From positions 1 through 64,000 of the forward strand of contig DATKRH010000242.1 in the NCBI GenBank assembly GCA_035532295.1: a DNA stretch of 64,000 bases, in the 5' to 3' direction. How positions within the stretch are numbered: position 1 is the first letter of the stretch; each line of letters opens with the position of its first letter. The notes below the pieces were generated by a model that worked only from the letters and a program-made list of their open reading frames with translations, had not been told where the DNA came from and did no database searches. This DNA is from DASUBV01 sp035532295 (GTDB lineage Bacteria; Actinomycetota; Actinomycetes; Streptosporangiales; Streptosporangiaceae). The position numbers were made by a program, and so were the translations under genes. Positions 55,801-63,547 of the stretch are shown here, in pieces.

Positions 55801-58089
55801 GTCGGTGTAGCCGGTGAGCCGGACGTGCGGCTGCTGCTGACGCCAGGTTGCCCAGGTGGCCTGCCACGGGGCCTGGCCTGGTCCAGTTCCGAGGCCGATG
55901 CGGCTCGCCAGAGCGTCCGCTCCCCGGCATCGGGCTGCAAGGGATAGCTGCGCGAGCAGCGCATGCACGTCGTCTGGGCTCCGTCCGCCCCCTGATCCGG
56001 CCGTGGCCACCTCAGGACGCGCGGTGAGTGCAGCAAGCGCGGAGCTGTAGGCGTCTGCGACGGCCCGGTGTCGCGGCTCAGTCAGGCTGCCCAGGACGGC
56101 ACGCAGCTCGGCGTCTCGGCCATGCGCCAGGAAGCCCGGGTCCAGCACCAGTTCGTCGATGTCGTCAAGGAATCCGCCGGCGACCGCATGCTCAAGGAGG
56201 TGATCACGCAGGTAGGACGATGCCCGTGCCCAGTTGCGGGTCGCGCCTGGGCGCTGCCGGACCTGGTCAAGCAACGTCCGGGTAATGGCCTGCTCATCGG
56301 CGGCCAGGTCACGCTTGCCCCGCGGAGGCCGGTCGGCCGCTCTTAAGTAGGTGCTCAGCGACTGGTGGTATAGGTGGAAGAGCGGTCGATCCGGCTCGGC
56401 GGACGGACTCGCTACCACATAGGAGCTCGCATGCTTGCGGATCCAGTCGAGGTCGGCATTCCCGTACGTCGTAGCGCCACTCGGCCGCAGCGCGTTGGCT
56501 AGCGGCAGCCATACCTCCGCCCACGGGATGCCGTTACCCCGGCCGTAGGCAAGCGGCAGCAGCAGGTCAATGGCGCGCTGGGCCTCGCTGGCCCGCAGCC
56601 GTGCCTGGAGTTCCGCCTGCATAGCCGGGCCAGCGTCCTTCGGAAGGTCACCCTTCCACCGCTCGCTGCGAGGGTCCGGCAGTTCCCTGATCCGTGCCTG
56701 CGCCCTGGCGATCGCTTCGCCAATGTAAAACGAGGATCCGGCGATGTCGACGATGGCGTCCACAGCAGCCCGGACCACGGCGTCGTCTGCGTCCCGCCAC
56801 GGCGATGAGTAGTCAGGCACATCTGCGCTCAGAGGATCCCGACCACGCAGCACCGTCTCCACCCATCCGTGAAGCGCAACGGGATCCTGATACTCCCCGT
56901 CGAGATCAATGACCCTTTCATCCTGGGCTGCTGGTCCAAAACCCGCCAGCGGCATGACCTGCCCGCGGCCGCCGAGCAAGAAGCGAACAGGCGATTCCGG
57001 GTCAGTGGTGAGTGGCTTCAGCAGTATCTGGCCGAGATCATCGAGGTCCTGGGACGACCCCGCTTCACCATCCTCCTGCATGGACTCCTCATCGAGCGCG
57101 TCGAGCAAGACAGTCATCTGCTTGTGCCGCGCCCGCAGGTAACCGACGAGTGAGGCAACCCCATCCGCCAGACTCTGAGCACTTCTGATGCTCGCGATTT
57201 CGCTCGTCGACATGCCCGCCGCTTCTGCCAGGCGGACGAGAATAGTGCGTGGGACCATGTTGCGCACGTACAGGGCGATGTCGATGGATACTGCAGGCGG
57301 AAGGCAGTCTTCGGGAAGCCAAACCTTGACCCAGTGGCGGTGCCCCGAGGCCAGATGGGCTATCAGGCCGAGCAGGGCGGTCTTGCCGGATCCAGGGCCG
57401 CTCGTGACGAAGCACGACTCGCGGTCTCCTGCGTTGGCGAGCCACACAGCGATCTTGCGCAGCGCACCATGCCGACCCTCGAACGTGCTCAGCCCTCGGC
57501 TGAACTCAGTCGCGATCGCCTGCTGCCCGGGCAGTTGCTCCCTTGGCTGGCCGCGACGAGCCTCCTCCTCCCTGGTCGGAAGAGGCGGCCTTGAACCTAG
57601 CGGGCGCGGCGGGTTATACGGCTGCTCGAATATATGTCGCAGGATTGAGTCGATGCCTTCCTGCGTGAAGCTCTCAACTCTAAAGCGCGTCCGGCCCGCG
57701 GGGGTCAGCCAGTCAGGCAGATCATCGGCCGAGCGTCCGGGGAGCACGACCGGCATGATTTGCTTGTTTACGGCAGCATCCCCAAGATTAAAAATCTTGT
57801 TCCTAAGTAGTCGTGCTTCATAGCGCACCCCTCGCCCGACTTCAGACGCATCCTCTGAGTCGGCGTAGATCCTATAGCCTGGGGAGGCGATGACCAAAAT
57901 GTGATCGGCATCGACTGCTTTGCTCATCCACATCGGCCACTCTTGTGCCTCAGCGTGCTCATCCCAGAATGCGTCGACGCCGTTATCGCGCAGGACATCG
58001 CAGAGTCTCCCCACGGCCGCGATGTGATCTGGGCTCTCCCGTGCGAACGAGATAAACGCCCGTGGCGGCAACTTCTCCCCATCAGCCAT
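52873..58089 (-). CDS. SEFIR/TIR-like - NACHT-type ATPase - WD40 repeat protein
   Basis: The 1738-aa protein has three parts. Residues 9-155 form a SEFIR (TIR-like) domain: AFISFARESPDHIAAVGRL, VDAFWDEH, WPMWMSKAVDADHILVIASP. Residues 195-650 hold a STAND/NACHT-like ATPase with Walker A GPGSGKT (231-237) and Walker B VLLDALDEE (D330-E334). From about residue 762 to the end are some 20 WD40 units (IVSAGADKTARVWDAANG and similar), enough for nearly three propellers. Such proteins detect a signal through the repeats, oligomerise through the ATPase and trigger the effector domain in immunity or cell death. The island operon runs toward it, with 80 bases between the stops. Confidence 0.88.
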   Translation of the reverse strand: MADGEKLPPRAFISFARESPDHIAAVGRLCDVLRDNGVDAFWDEHAEAQEWPMWMSKAVDADHILVIASPGYRIYADSEDASEVGRGVRYEARLLRNKIFNLGDAAVNKQIMPVVLPGRSADDLPDWLTPAGRTRFRVESFTQEGIDSILRHIFEQPYNPPRPLGSRPPLPTREEEARRGQPREQLPGQQAIATEFSRGLSTFEGRHGALRKIAVWLANAGDRESCFVTSGPGSGKTALLGLIAHLASGHRHWVKVWLPEDCLPPAVSIDIALYVRNMVPRTILVRLAEAAGMSTSEIASIRSAQSLADGVASLVGYLRARHKQMTVLLDALDEESMQEDGEAGSSQDLDDLGQILLKPLTTDPESPVRFLLGGRGQVMPLAGFGPAAQDERVIDLDGEYQDPVALHGWVETVLRGRDPLSADVPDYSSPWRDADDAVVRAAVDAIVDIAGSSFYIGEAIARAQARIRELPDPRSERWKGDLPKDAGPAMQAELQARLRASEAQRAIDLLLPLAYGRGNGIPWAEVWLPLANALRPSGATTYGNADLDWIRKHASSYVVASPSAEPDRPLFHLYHQSLSTYLRAADRPPRGKRDLAADEQAITRTLLDQVRQRPGATRNWARASSYLRDHLLEHAVAGGFLDDIDELVLDPGFLAHGRDAELRAVLGSLTEPRHRAVADAYSSALAALTARPEVATAGSGGGRSPDDVHALLAQLSLAARCRGADALASRIGLGTGPGQAPWQATWATWRQQQPHVRLTGYTDAVQTVATATLADDRAVVVTAGGDGGIRIWDVLRGVLIRAISHAHSGGILGLAAGSLEDGTPIVVSAGEDYAVRVWNLAANDDTAMTTFTAHKAPVRGVAVAHLRRGTTVVTGDAHGTVRLWDPQSGQEVRKAYDRYRTQVTAITVIRLGDATHVVTARISGDVHVWSLVPPIPRVLTHHWGTRAVRALATATFGERPMIVSAGDDGAIYVWDPAIQDARRDALAVHTYGIWALAVAEVNGRPVIVSAGADKTARVWDAANGTPIGAPFTGHDAKIRSLAVTDAGNRAIVISGGDDGIPRIWDLTAAGAANEAFTGHQQKIRSLLFTQIDGRNRLISGSTDATIRRWDPDTGAMMGRPLRRHHQYVSALAVTDIGGHSCILSGGADTTVRVWNAATGAEEREPFRIAKRPASVTALLVIPNDAATRVISAYLNGIVVVWDPATGEETARYQGHQGTVRALQEIELDPAAPYPLIVSAGADGVLHIWDPASGDQVRTLASGHETVTALAVMPSHPSWVVSGGDDGVIRVCDLATDTGSQEWCRQASAVRAIALVPGQDSVVIASAHADGTVQFAEGTTRFPAGTQFSGYSPKVTAHPRIHAGGALTLTVGTAEGRAVVFSSGGDAIIRVWDLERKAPLRTVHRGWVRSLAVTAPTERDPEADYTEKEDAAADTVMVISGSDDDTIQIRDLDWDRTQEERILAAHHQGVRALAVAAADRPIIVSGGVDHRLKVWDLASGRLLGRLGVHGDWVRALAVATLPGIGPVAVSASGDGHVAVWDLTKMVAIGAPRKLHSEGIRAVGIADGLDAGDSQPVIVSGSTDKTIAVSLLQTGARIGAPFTGHSSAVRALAATSLARTPVVISGDDAGTVLAWNLQTRESVGEVPHGSGEVNAITAQPRGYPEYEGIDCTWVAVAAGETVTLSSWTAERSWEERATIRFDCEVLKVAMPQEFWQEEPPGRLVVGATQGVVALRIADPT

Positions 58090-58111
58090 GAACTCAAGGT
58101 TAACGAGGCCG

Positions 58112-58130
58112 TGTCATGCGTGGTATGACA
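58112..58130. promoter_or_regulatory. Inverted repeat just upstream of the SEFIR-WD40 gene
   Basis: TGTCAT (58112-58117), seven bases and ATGACA (58125-58130) are exact complements, 23 bases before the minus-strand start codon. The surrounding sequence is AT-richer than average. It is a candidate operator in the divergent region between this gene and the small membrane protein gene. Confidence 0.4.
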
Positions 58131-58309
58131 TCAGAATAATGGACAAAGACCTTTACAGTCCCTGATGTCCGTGCGGAGGACGCCCTGCGGTTGGTCCCGG
58201 CATGCTCCGCGCCGTCGCCTACCCTGTATCGACGGCCGTCGCCGGAAGCAGGTCGCGGAGTCCATGGAGCGATGTGTATGCTACCCGACCTCACGATTGC
58301 GCACACAGC

Positions 58310-58990
58310 GTGAGCGCCATGAAGCTGCGCTTCAGCGGCCGCTGGTCTCGCATGGCGCTGGGACTCCCTGTCGGCGCGGCAATAGGCGCGGCCGTGTTCT
58401 GGGCCGGCCAGCTCCACGGAGCAGGCCTGTACCTGCTGACAGGGGCTACGGCCGGGGCCGTCGCCGGCCTGCTAGTGCACGCCTACAGCGGCAGTGTCGG
58501 GCTGCAGGACGTGACCATCACCATTCCGCAGCTATCGCAGCTGCACTTTATCGTGTCGCCGGATAACCGGCTGGTCGCCTGGCGATTGTTCATCGAGACT
58601 ACGACACGGGTATCGACTCAGCCGCTGGTGCCCGACAGCGGCAACCTGCGCGAGGCCCTGACCTCTCTGTACAACCTTTTCCAGGAAGTGCGGACCAGCC
58701 TAAAGGAGTCCAGGCCCTCCCGGTCAGCGTCGAACGGGCCGACTGTCGAGGAACTCGGCGTCGCGATGCTGAACCTGGAACTGAGGCCGTTCCTAGCTCG
58801 CTGGCACCCGCGGCTAGCCGAGTGGGAGGGCAGCCACCAAGGCGAGCCGGAACGATCATGGGAAGGCAACCTGCAGTGCCGGGCTGAGCTGGCCGAGTTG
58901 CAACAGCGGCTGGGCAGGTACGTTACCGGATTTGCTGCTCTTGCCGGGCTCCAGTCCATCACGGCGTGGCCGCCACCAAACGGAAAATAA
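58310..58990 (+). CDS. Small membrane protein with two N-terminal helices and a conserved RWHP C-terminal motif
   Basis: The 226-aa product (GTG 58310; ATG 58319 is equally possible) has two hydrophobic helices near residues 14-32 and 36-56. A soluble domain follows (QDVTITIPQLSQLHFIVSP) and then a helical tail with PFLARWHPRLAEWE and RAELAELQQRLGRYVTGFAALAG. I recall this RWHPxLxxWE tail in actinobacterial hypothetical proteins. No enzymatic motif is visible. It is divergent from the SEFIR-WD40 gene, so a membrane-anchored partner or effector is conceivable (inference). Confidence 0.62.
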   Translation: MSAMKLRFSGRWSRMALGLPVGAAIGAAVFWAGQLHGAGLYLLTGATAGAVAGLLVHAYSGSVGLQDVTITIPQLSQLHFIVSPDNRLVAWRLFIETTTRVSTQPLVPDSGNLREALTSLYNLFQEVRTSLKESRPSRSASNGPTVEELGVAMLNLELRPFLARWHPRLAEWEGSHQGEPERSWEGNLQCRAELAELQQRLGRYVTGFAALAGLQSITAWPPPNGK

Positions 58991-59065
58991 AGGCGGGTCC
59001 GTGCTGGATGCAGGAAGGGCGGCAGGCGTACTCGCGTAACGCCGGGAAGGCCTTCGCGCTCTAAT

Positions 59066-59200
59066 ATGCAAGCAATGGCACTTAGATCGCCGGGCGAGGC
59101 CAGGTCTGATGACATCCAGCGCCTGCTGCGCCGGGCGGACTGGGATGTCGACGGGATCCGTGATGACGTGCGGGACATCGGCGAGTCGGGCTGGCTGGCC
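59066..59200 (+). pseudogene. IS701-family transposase remnant
   Basis: The segment SDDIQRLLRRADWDVDGIRD followed by DVRD closely matches the N-terminal TPDxMQRLLxRAxWDADAVRDDVR block of IS701-type (DDE) transposases as I remember it. The family's following region is absent: the frame passes within a few codons into helicase-like sequence. No catalytic residues are present. It marks the right flank of the island. Confidence 0.6.
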
Positions 59201-59640
59201 GGTTTCGTCGAGGCGGCCGGCCGTGCGCGACGGCGGGGCGCTAGCCGAGGGCTTCCTCGGCTGCTGCCCGATTACTCGCTGATCGACACGGCCACGAGGC
59301 TGGAAGCCACTCTCACCTGGGAGGATCAAGGGCCGGAGAAGGACAGCGTCTACCACAGCGAGCTGCGGGACTACGGGCGTCCGGCCCGTTATGCCCTGAC
59401 CGAGTTTGCCCCAGGCAACCTCTACTACATTCCCGGCTATCGTCACAAGATCTCCGGACTGGACATTGGCACGCCTGCCCGGCCCGCCTAGTGACCGCCA
59501 CCATGCCCGACCACGGGACCGGGCGCGGCGCCGGTTCCTGATCCTGCACGACACGCTGCCCGGCGGCACCGGATACCTCCACCGCCTGGCCGACGAGGCT
59601 GACTTCCGCGAGCACATCGACGGTGACAAGTTCGACCTGC
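59201..59640 (+). pseudogene. Degraded DEAD/DEAH-type helicase with DUF1998-like C-terminus
   Basis: Two pieces in different frames look like one helicase family. The first reads LLPDYSLIDTATRLEATLTW, and later RYALTEFAPGNLYYIPGYRHK, which is typical of the accessory part of large helicases; it stops at 59491. The second, from about 59499, reads LHDTLPGGTGYLHRLAD, a DUF1998-type block. The ATPase motifs and several hundred residues are missing. Helicases with this C-terminus occur in DNA repair and in phage-defence loci such as DISARM; which one this was cannot be told. Confidence 0.6.
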
Positions 59641-59834
59641 GGTCGTCCTGCCCGGTGAGGATGTCGAGGCCGCGAATCGCACCGCTGCTTACACGGCAGC
59701 GGGCTGGCACGTCCTGGAGCAGTTCGACCGCAGTCACGCCCGGCGGCAGCGGCGCGTCGTTCCCGAGCACGACGATCCCAGCGGCAGCGGGGGGGCGATT
59801 GCGCGGACGGAAGTATTTACGGCACAATGATGTT
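59641..59834 (+). pseudogene. Further coding debris between helicase remnant and sufR
   Basis: In the frame starting at 59642 the sequence reads VVLPGEDVEAANRTAAYTAA then GWHVLEQFDRSHARRQRRVV and ends near 59820 at a TAA. It looks like a real C-terminal protein end (basic, soluble) out of frame with the helicase piece by one base. I cannot name the family. The last part of this stretch also holds the sufR promoter region. Confidence 0.4.
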
Positions 59835-59837
59835 GTG
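59823..59837. promoter_or_regulatory. Candidate SufR operator overlapping the sufR start codon
   Basis: CACAA (59823-59827), five bases and TTGTG (59833-59837) form a perfect inverted repeat whose right arm contains the GTG start codon of sufR. SufR proteins repress their own suf operon through a short inverted repeat near the start, so autoregulation fits. The site is inferred from symmetry only. Confidence 0.45.
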
Positions 59838-60650
59838 AAAAGCATGGGACTGGATGACGCGAGCGCTCGCACCCCTGGTGGTGCGCAGGTCAGCGTCGCC
59901 CCTGCCCAGAAGTTCACCACGCAGTCGGCCCTCCTCGCCTCGCCGGCCCCCGCCCAGCCGGGCTCGGATCGGGGCACCAGAGGCCACATCGCGCGGCTGA
60001 TCCTGGAAAACGGCCCGGTCACGGCGGCCGGCCTGTCGGCCCGGCTGGGCCTCACTCCGGCGGCGGTCCGGCGGCACCTGGACAACCTGCTGGCCGACGG
60101 CCTGATCGAGACGAGGATCGCCCGCACCTACGGGAACCGGGGCCGCGGCAGGCCCGCGCGGATGTTCGCGATCACCGACGCCGGCCGCTCCGCGTTCGAG
60201 CATGCCTACGACGGCCTGGCCAGCAGCGCGCTGCGGTTCCTCGCCGAGACCGCCGGGCCAGAGGCCGTGGCGCGGTTCGCCCGGCAGCAGGTCTCCGAAC
60301 TGGAGCGCCGTTACCGGCCCGTCGTGGACGCCGCCGCGCCCGGCCAGCGCGTCCAGGCCCTGGCCGAGGCGCTGTCCGCCGACGGGTACGCGGCCGGCGC
60401 CAGCGGTGCGCCGGCGGCCGGCGGGGGAGAACAGCTCTGTCAGCATCACTGCCCGGTGGCGCATGTCGCCGCGCAGTACCCGGAACTTTGCGAGGCGGAG
60501 ACCGAGGCCTTCGGCCGCCTGCTCGGCACCCCCGTGCAGCGCCTCGCGACCATTGCCCACGGCGACGGCATCTGCACCACGCACGTCACGGCGCCGGGGC
60601 TAGGGCACAACCGCAACATCGACACCAAGTCCGGAGGAACCTCCGCATGA
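59835..60650 (+). CDS. sufR: Iron-sulfur cluster biogenesis repressor SufR
   Basis: The 271-aa regulator has a DeoR-like N-terminal winged helix (HIARLILENGPVTAAGLSAR, LTPAAVRRHLDNLLADGLIE, RGRGRPARMFAITDAGR). Its C-terminal cluster-binding part has cysteines LCQHHCPVAHVA, PELCEAE and GDGICTTHV that ligate a [4Fe-4S] cluster. SufR represses suf when holo. The start is GTG at 59835 (VKSMGLDDASART); ATG 59844 is close. The open frame continues upstream to 59406 only through pseudogene debris. The stop overlaps the sufB ATG (ATGA). Confidence 0.93.
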   Translation: MKSMGLDDASARTPGGAQVSVAPAQKFTTQSALLASPAPAQPGSDRGTRGHIARLILENGPVTAAGLSARLGLTPAAVRRHLDNLLADGLIETRIARTYGNRGRGRPARMFAITDAGRSAFEHAYDGLASSALRFLAETAGPEAVARFARQQVSELERRYRPVVDAAAPGQRVQALAEALSADGYAAGASGAPAAGGGEQLCQHHCPVAHVAAQYPELCEAETEAFGRLLGTPVQRLATIAHGDGICTTHVTAPGLGHNRNIDTKSGGTSA

Positions 60651-62062
60651 CGACTACTACGGCACACCCCGAGCTAGAGGGGCTGGAGCGTTACAAGTTC
60701 GGCTGGGCCGACTCAGACGTGGCCGGCGCCACGGCCCGCCGCGGCCTGTCCGAGGACGTCGTCCGGGACATCTCGGCCAAGAAGAACGAGCCCCAGTGGA
60801 TGCTGGACCTGCGCCTCAAGGGCCTGCAGCTGTTCCGCCGCAAGCCCATGCCGACCTGGGGCTCTGACCTGTCGGGGATCGACTTCGACAACATCAAGTA
60901 CTTCGTGCGGTCGACCGAGAAGCAGGCCACCAGCTGGGACGAGCTGCCTGCGGACATCAAGAACACCTACGACAGGCTGGGCATCCCCGAGGCCGAGAAG
61001 CAGCGGCTCATCGCGGGTGTCGCCGCCCAGTACGAGTCCGAGGTCGTATACCACAAGATTCGCGAGGATCTTGAGGAAAAGGGCGTCATCTTCAAGGACA
61101 CCGACACCGCGCTGCGCGAGCACGAGGACCTGTTCCGGGAGTACTTCGCCACGGTGATCCCGGTCGGGGACAACAAGTTCGCCGCGCTCAACACCGCGGT
61201 GTGGTCGGGCGGCAGCTTCATCTACGTGCCCAAGGGCGTGGATGTGGAGATCCCGCTACAGGCCTATTTCCGGATTAACACCGAGAACATGGGCCAGTTC
61301 GAGCGGACGCTGATCATCGTCGACGAGGGCGCGAACGTCCACTATGTCGAGGGCTGTACCGCGCCGATCTACTCCTCGGACTCGCTGCACTCGGCGGTCG
61401 TCGAGATCATCGTGAAGGCCGGCGCGCACTGCCGCTACACGACGATCCAGAACTGGTCGGCCAACGTCTACAACCTGGTGACCAAGCGTGCCGTGGCCCA
61501 GGAGGGCGCGAGCATGGAGTGGGTCGACGGGAACATCGGGTCCAAGGTCACGATGAAGTACCCGGCCGTCTACCTGATGGGCGAGCACGCCAGGGGGGAG
61601 ACCCTGTCCGTGGCGTTCGCCGGGCCGGGCCAGCACCAGGACGCCGGGGCCAAGATGGTGCACTGCGCGCCGAACACGTCCTCGTCGATCGTGTCCAAGT
61701 CGGTGGCCCGGGCGGGCGGTCGCACCTCCTACCGCGGCCTGGTCCAGGTGCAGGAGGGCGCCGAGCACTCCAAGTCGACGGTCAAGTGCGACGCGCTGCT
61801 GGTCGACGCCGTGAGTCGCAGCGACACCTACCCCTACGTCGACGTCCGCGAGGACGACGTGGAGATGGGTCACGAGGCCACGGTCTCCAAGATCTCCGAG
61901 GACCAGCTGTTCTACCTGATGAGCCGCGGCATGACCGAGGACGAGGCGATGGCCACCATCGTGCGCGGCTTCGTCGAGCCCATCGCGCGCGAGCTGCCCA
62001 TGGAATACGCCCTTGAGCTCAACAGGCTGATTGAGCTGCAGATGGAAGGAAGCGTCGGCTGA
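60647..62062 (+). CDS. sufB: Fe-S cluster assembly protein SufB
   Basis: SufB is the scaffold subunit of the SufBCD complex that builds Fe-S clusters. The 471-aa product starts MTTTTAHPELEGLERYKFGW. It shows EPQWMLDLRLKGLQLFRRKP, NTAVWSGGSFIYVPKGVDVE, VEGCTAPIYSSDSLHSAVVE and the C-terminal HEATVSKISEDQLFYLMSRG with its conserved Glu and His region. ATG 60647 follows ggaggaacc and overlaps the sufR stop. sufD starts on the last base of its stop (TGATG). Confidence 0.97.
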   Translation: MTTTTAHPELEGLERYKFGWADSDVAGATARRGLSEDVVRDISAKKNEPQWMLDLRLKGLQLFRRKPMPTWGSDLSGIDFDNIKYFVRSTEKQATSWDELPADIKNTYDRLGIPEAEKQRLIAGVAAQYESEVVYHKIREDLEEKGVIFKDTDTALREHEDLFREYFATVIPVGDNKFAALNTAVWSGGSFIYVPKGVDVEIPLQAYFRINTENMGQFERTLIIVDEGANVHYVEGCTAPIYSSDSLHSAVVEIIVKAGAHCRYTTIQNWSANVYNLVTKRAVAQEGASMEWVDGNIGSKVTMKYPAVYLMGEHARGETLSVAFAGPGQHQDAGAKMVHCAPNTSSSIVSKSVARAGGRTSYRGLVQVQEGAEHSKSTVKCDALLVDAVSRSDTYPYVDVREDDVEMGHEATVSKISEDQLFYLMSRGMTEDEAMATIVRGFVEPIARELPMEYALELNRLIELQMEGSVG

Positions 62063-63219
62063 TGTCGGTCCTACAGGGGGCCGTTGAGTCAACGGCCCCT
62101 GTTTCGAGGCTGCACGAGCGGCAGTCATTCGACCCGGCGGACTTCGGGGTGCCCACCGGGCGCGAGGAGGAGTGGCGGTTCACGCCGCTGCGGCGCCTGC
62201 GCGGCCTGCACAGCGACTCCGTCGTGGCGGACGGGAAGGTGTCGGTCGACGTCGCCGCCGCGCCAGGCGTCAGCGCCGAGAAGGTCGAGCGCGGCGACCC
62301 CCGGCTGGGTACCGCCTTCGTTCCCGCCGACCGGGTCAGTGCCCGCGCGTGGGCCTCGTTCACCGAGGCCACGGTCATCACGGTGCCGGCCGAGCTGGAC
62401 AGCAGCGAGCCGACGTGGATCGCCGTGCGCGGCGAGAACGCCGCCGGCGCCGCGTTCGGTCACCTGGTGGTCGATGTCCAGCCGAACGCCAGGGCCGTCG
62501 TGGTGCTGGAGCACACCGGCTCGGCCACCTACGCCGACAACGTCGAGCTGATCGCGGGTGACGGCGCTTCGCTGGCGGTGGTCAGCCTGCAGGAATGGGC
62601 CGACGACGCGGTGCACCTGTCGCATCATCACGTGCGGCTGGGCCGGGACGCCAAGGTCACCCATACGGCCGTAACGCTGGGCGGCAGCCTGGTCCGGCTT
62701 GCCCCGACGGTCCGCTACGGCGGACCGGGCGGCGACGCGGAGCTGCGCGGGCTGTACTTCGCCGACGCGGGCCAGCACCTGGAGCACCGGCTGTTCGTGG
62801 ATCACACGGAGCGCAACTGCCGTAGCCGGGTGTCCTACAAGGGCGCGCTGCGGGGACAGGACGCGCACGCGGTGTGGATCGGCGATGTCGCCATCCGCCC
62901 CGAGGCGACCGGGACCGACACCTACGAGTACAACCGGAACCTCGTGCTCAGCGACGGGACGCGGGTGGACTCGGTGCCGAACCTGGAGATCCTGACGGGC
63001 GAGGTGGTCGGCGCCGGGCATGCCAGCGCGAGCGGGCGCCTGGAGGACCAGCACCTGTTCTACCTGATGGCCCGCGGCATCCCGTTCGAGGAAGCGCGGC
63101 GGCTGGTCATCGAGGGCTTCTTCGGCGAGCTGATCGGGCAGATCGAGGTTCCCGAGCTGCGGGACCGGATCGGCGCCGCGATCGAGCGGGAGCTGACGAT
63201 CGGCGCGGGTGAGCGCTGA
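62062..63219 (+). CDS. sufD: Fe-S cluster assembly protein SufD
   Basis: SufD pairs with SufB in the SufBC2D complex. The 385-aa protein shows GREEEWRFTPLRRL near the N-terminus, the beta-helix core (SLAVVSLQEWADDAVHLSHH, RSRVSYKGALRG, WIGDVAIRPEATGTDTYEYN) and the C-terminal HASASGRLEDQHLFYLMARG with the conserved His-Ala-Ser-Ala. Both ends overlap neighbours by one base (TGATG), so translation is coupled through sufB-sufD-Rieske. Confidence 0.96.
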   Translation: MSVLQGAVESTAPVSRLHERQSFDPADFGVPTGREEEWRFTPLRRLRGLHSDSVVADGKVSVDVAAAPGVSAEKVERGDPRLGTAFVPADRVSARAWASFTEATVITVPAELDSSEPTWIAVRGENAAGAAFGHLVVDVQPNARAVVVLEHTGSATYADNVELIAGDGASLAVVSLQEWADDAVHLSHHHVRLGRDAKVTHTAVTLGGSLVRLAPTVRYGGPGGDAELRGLYFADAGQHLEHRLFVDHTERNCRSRVSYKGALRGQDAHAVWIGDVAIRPEATGTDTYEYNRNLVLSDGTRVDSVPNLEILTGEVVGAGHASASGRLEDQHLFYLMARGIPFEEARRLVIEGFFGELIGQIEVPELRDRIGAAIERELTIGAGER

Positions 63220-63533
63220 TGGCCGAGTTCGCACGCGCCTGCGCCGTATCCGAGCTGCCGGACGAGGGAGCGATCGGCGTCCAGATCGGCGACGTCCCGG
63301 TCGCGATCATCCGGGCCGGGGGCGACGTCTACGCGATGCGCGACGTGTGCTCGCACGAGGAGGTCCCGCTGTCGGAGGGCGAGGTCTACGACCACACGGT
63401 GGAGTGCTGGCTGCACGGCTCCTGCTTCGACCTGCGCACTGGCAAGCCCACCGGACCGCCGGCCACCCAGCCGGTGGTCACCTACCCAGTCAAGATCGAC
63501 GGCGATGACGTGTACGTCTCGCTGCCCGCATAG
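63219..63533 (+). CDS. Rieske-type [2Fe-2S] ferredoxin-like protein of the suf operon
   Basis: The 104-aa protein has the Rieske ligands C44-x-H46 in VCSHEEVPLSEG and C63-x2-H66 in ECWLHGSCFD, the usual two-histidine two-cysteine set. It resembles the ferredoxin component of non-heme dioxygenases and is a regular member of actinobacterial suf operons, probably as electron donor. ATG 63219 overlaps the sufD stop. Confidence 0.95.
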   Translation: MAEFARACAVSELPDEGAIGVQIGDVPVAIIRAGGDVYAMRDVCSHEEVPLSEGEVYDHTVECWLHGSCFDLRTGKPTGPPATQPVVTYPVKIDGDDVYVSLPA

Positions 63534-63547
63534 ACGCAGGAGAGATG

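Noticed and set aside
59406..59834. N-terminal extension of sufR by 143 residues
   Set aside because: The extension consists of helicase-type debris in frame by chance, and SufR proteins begin near the GTG at 59835.
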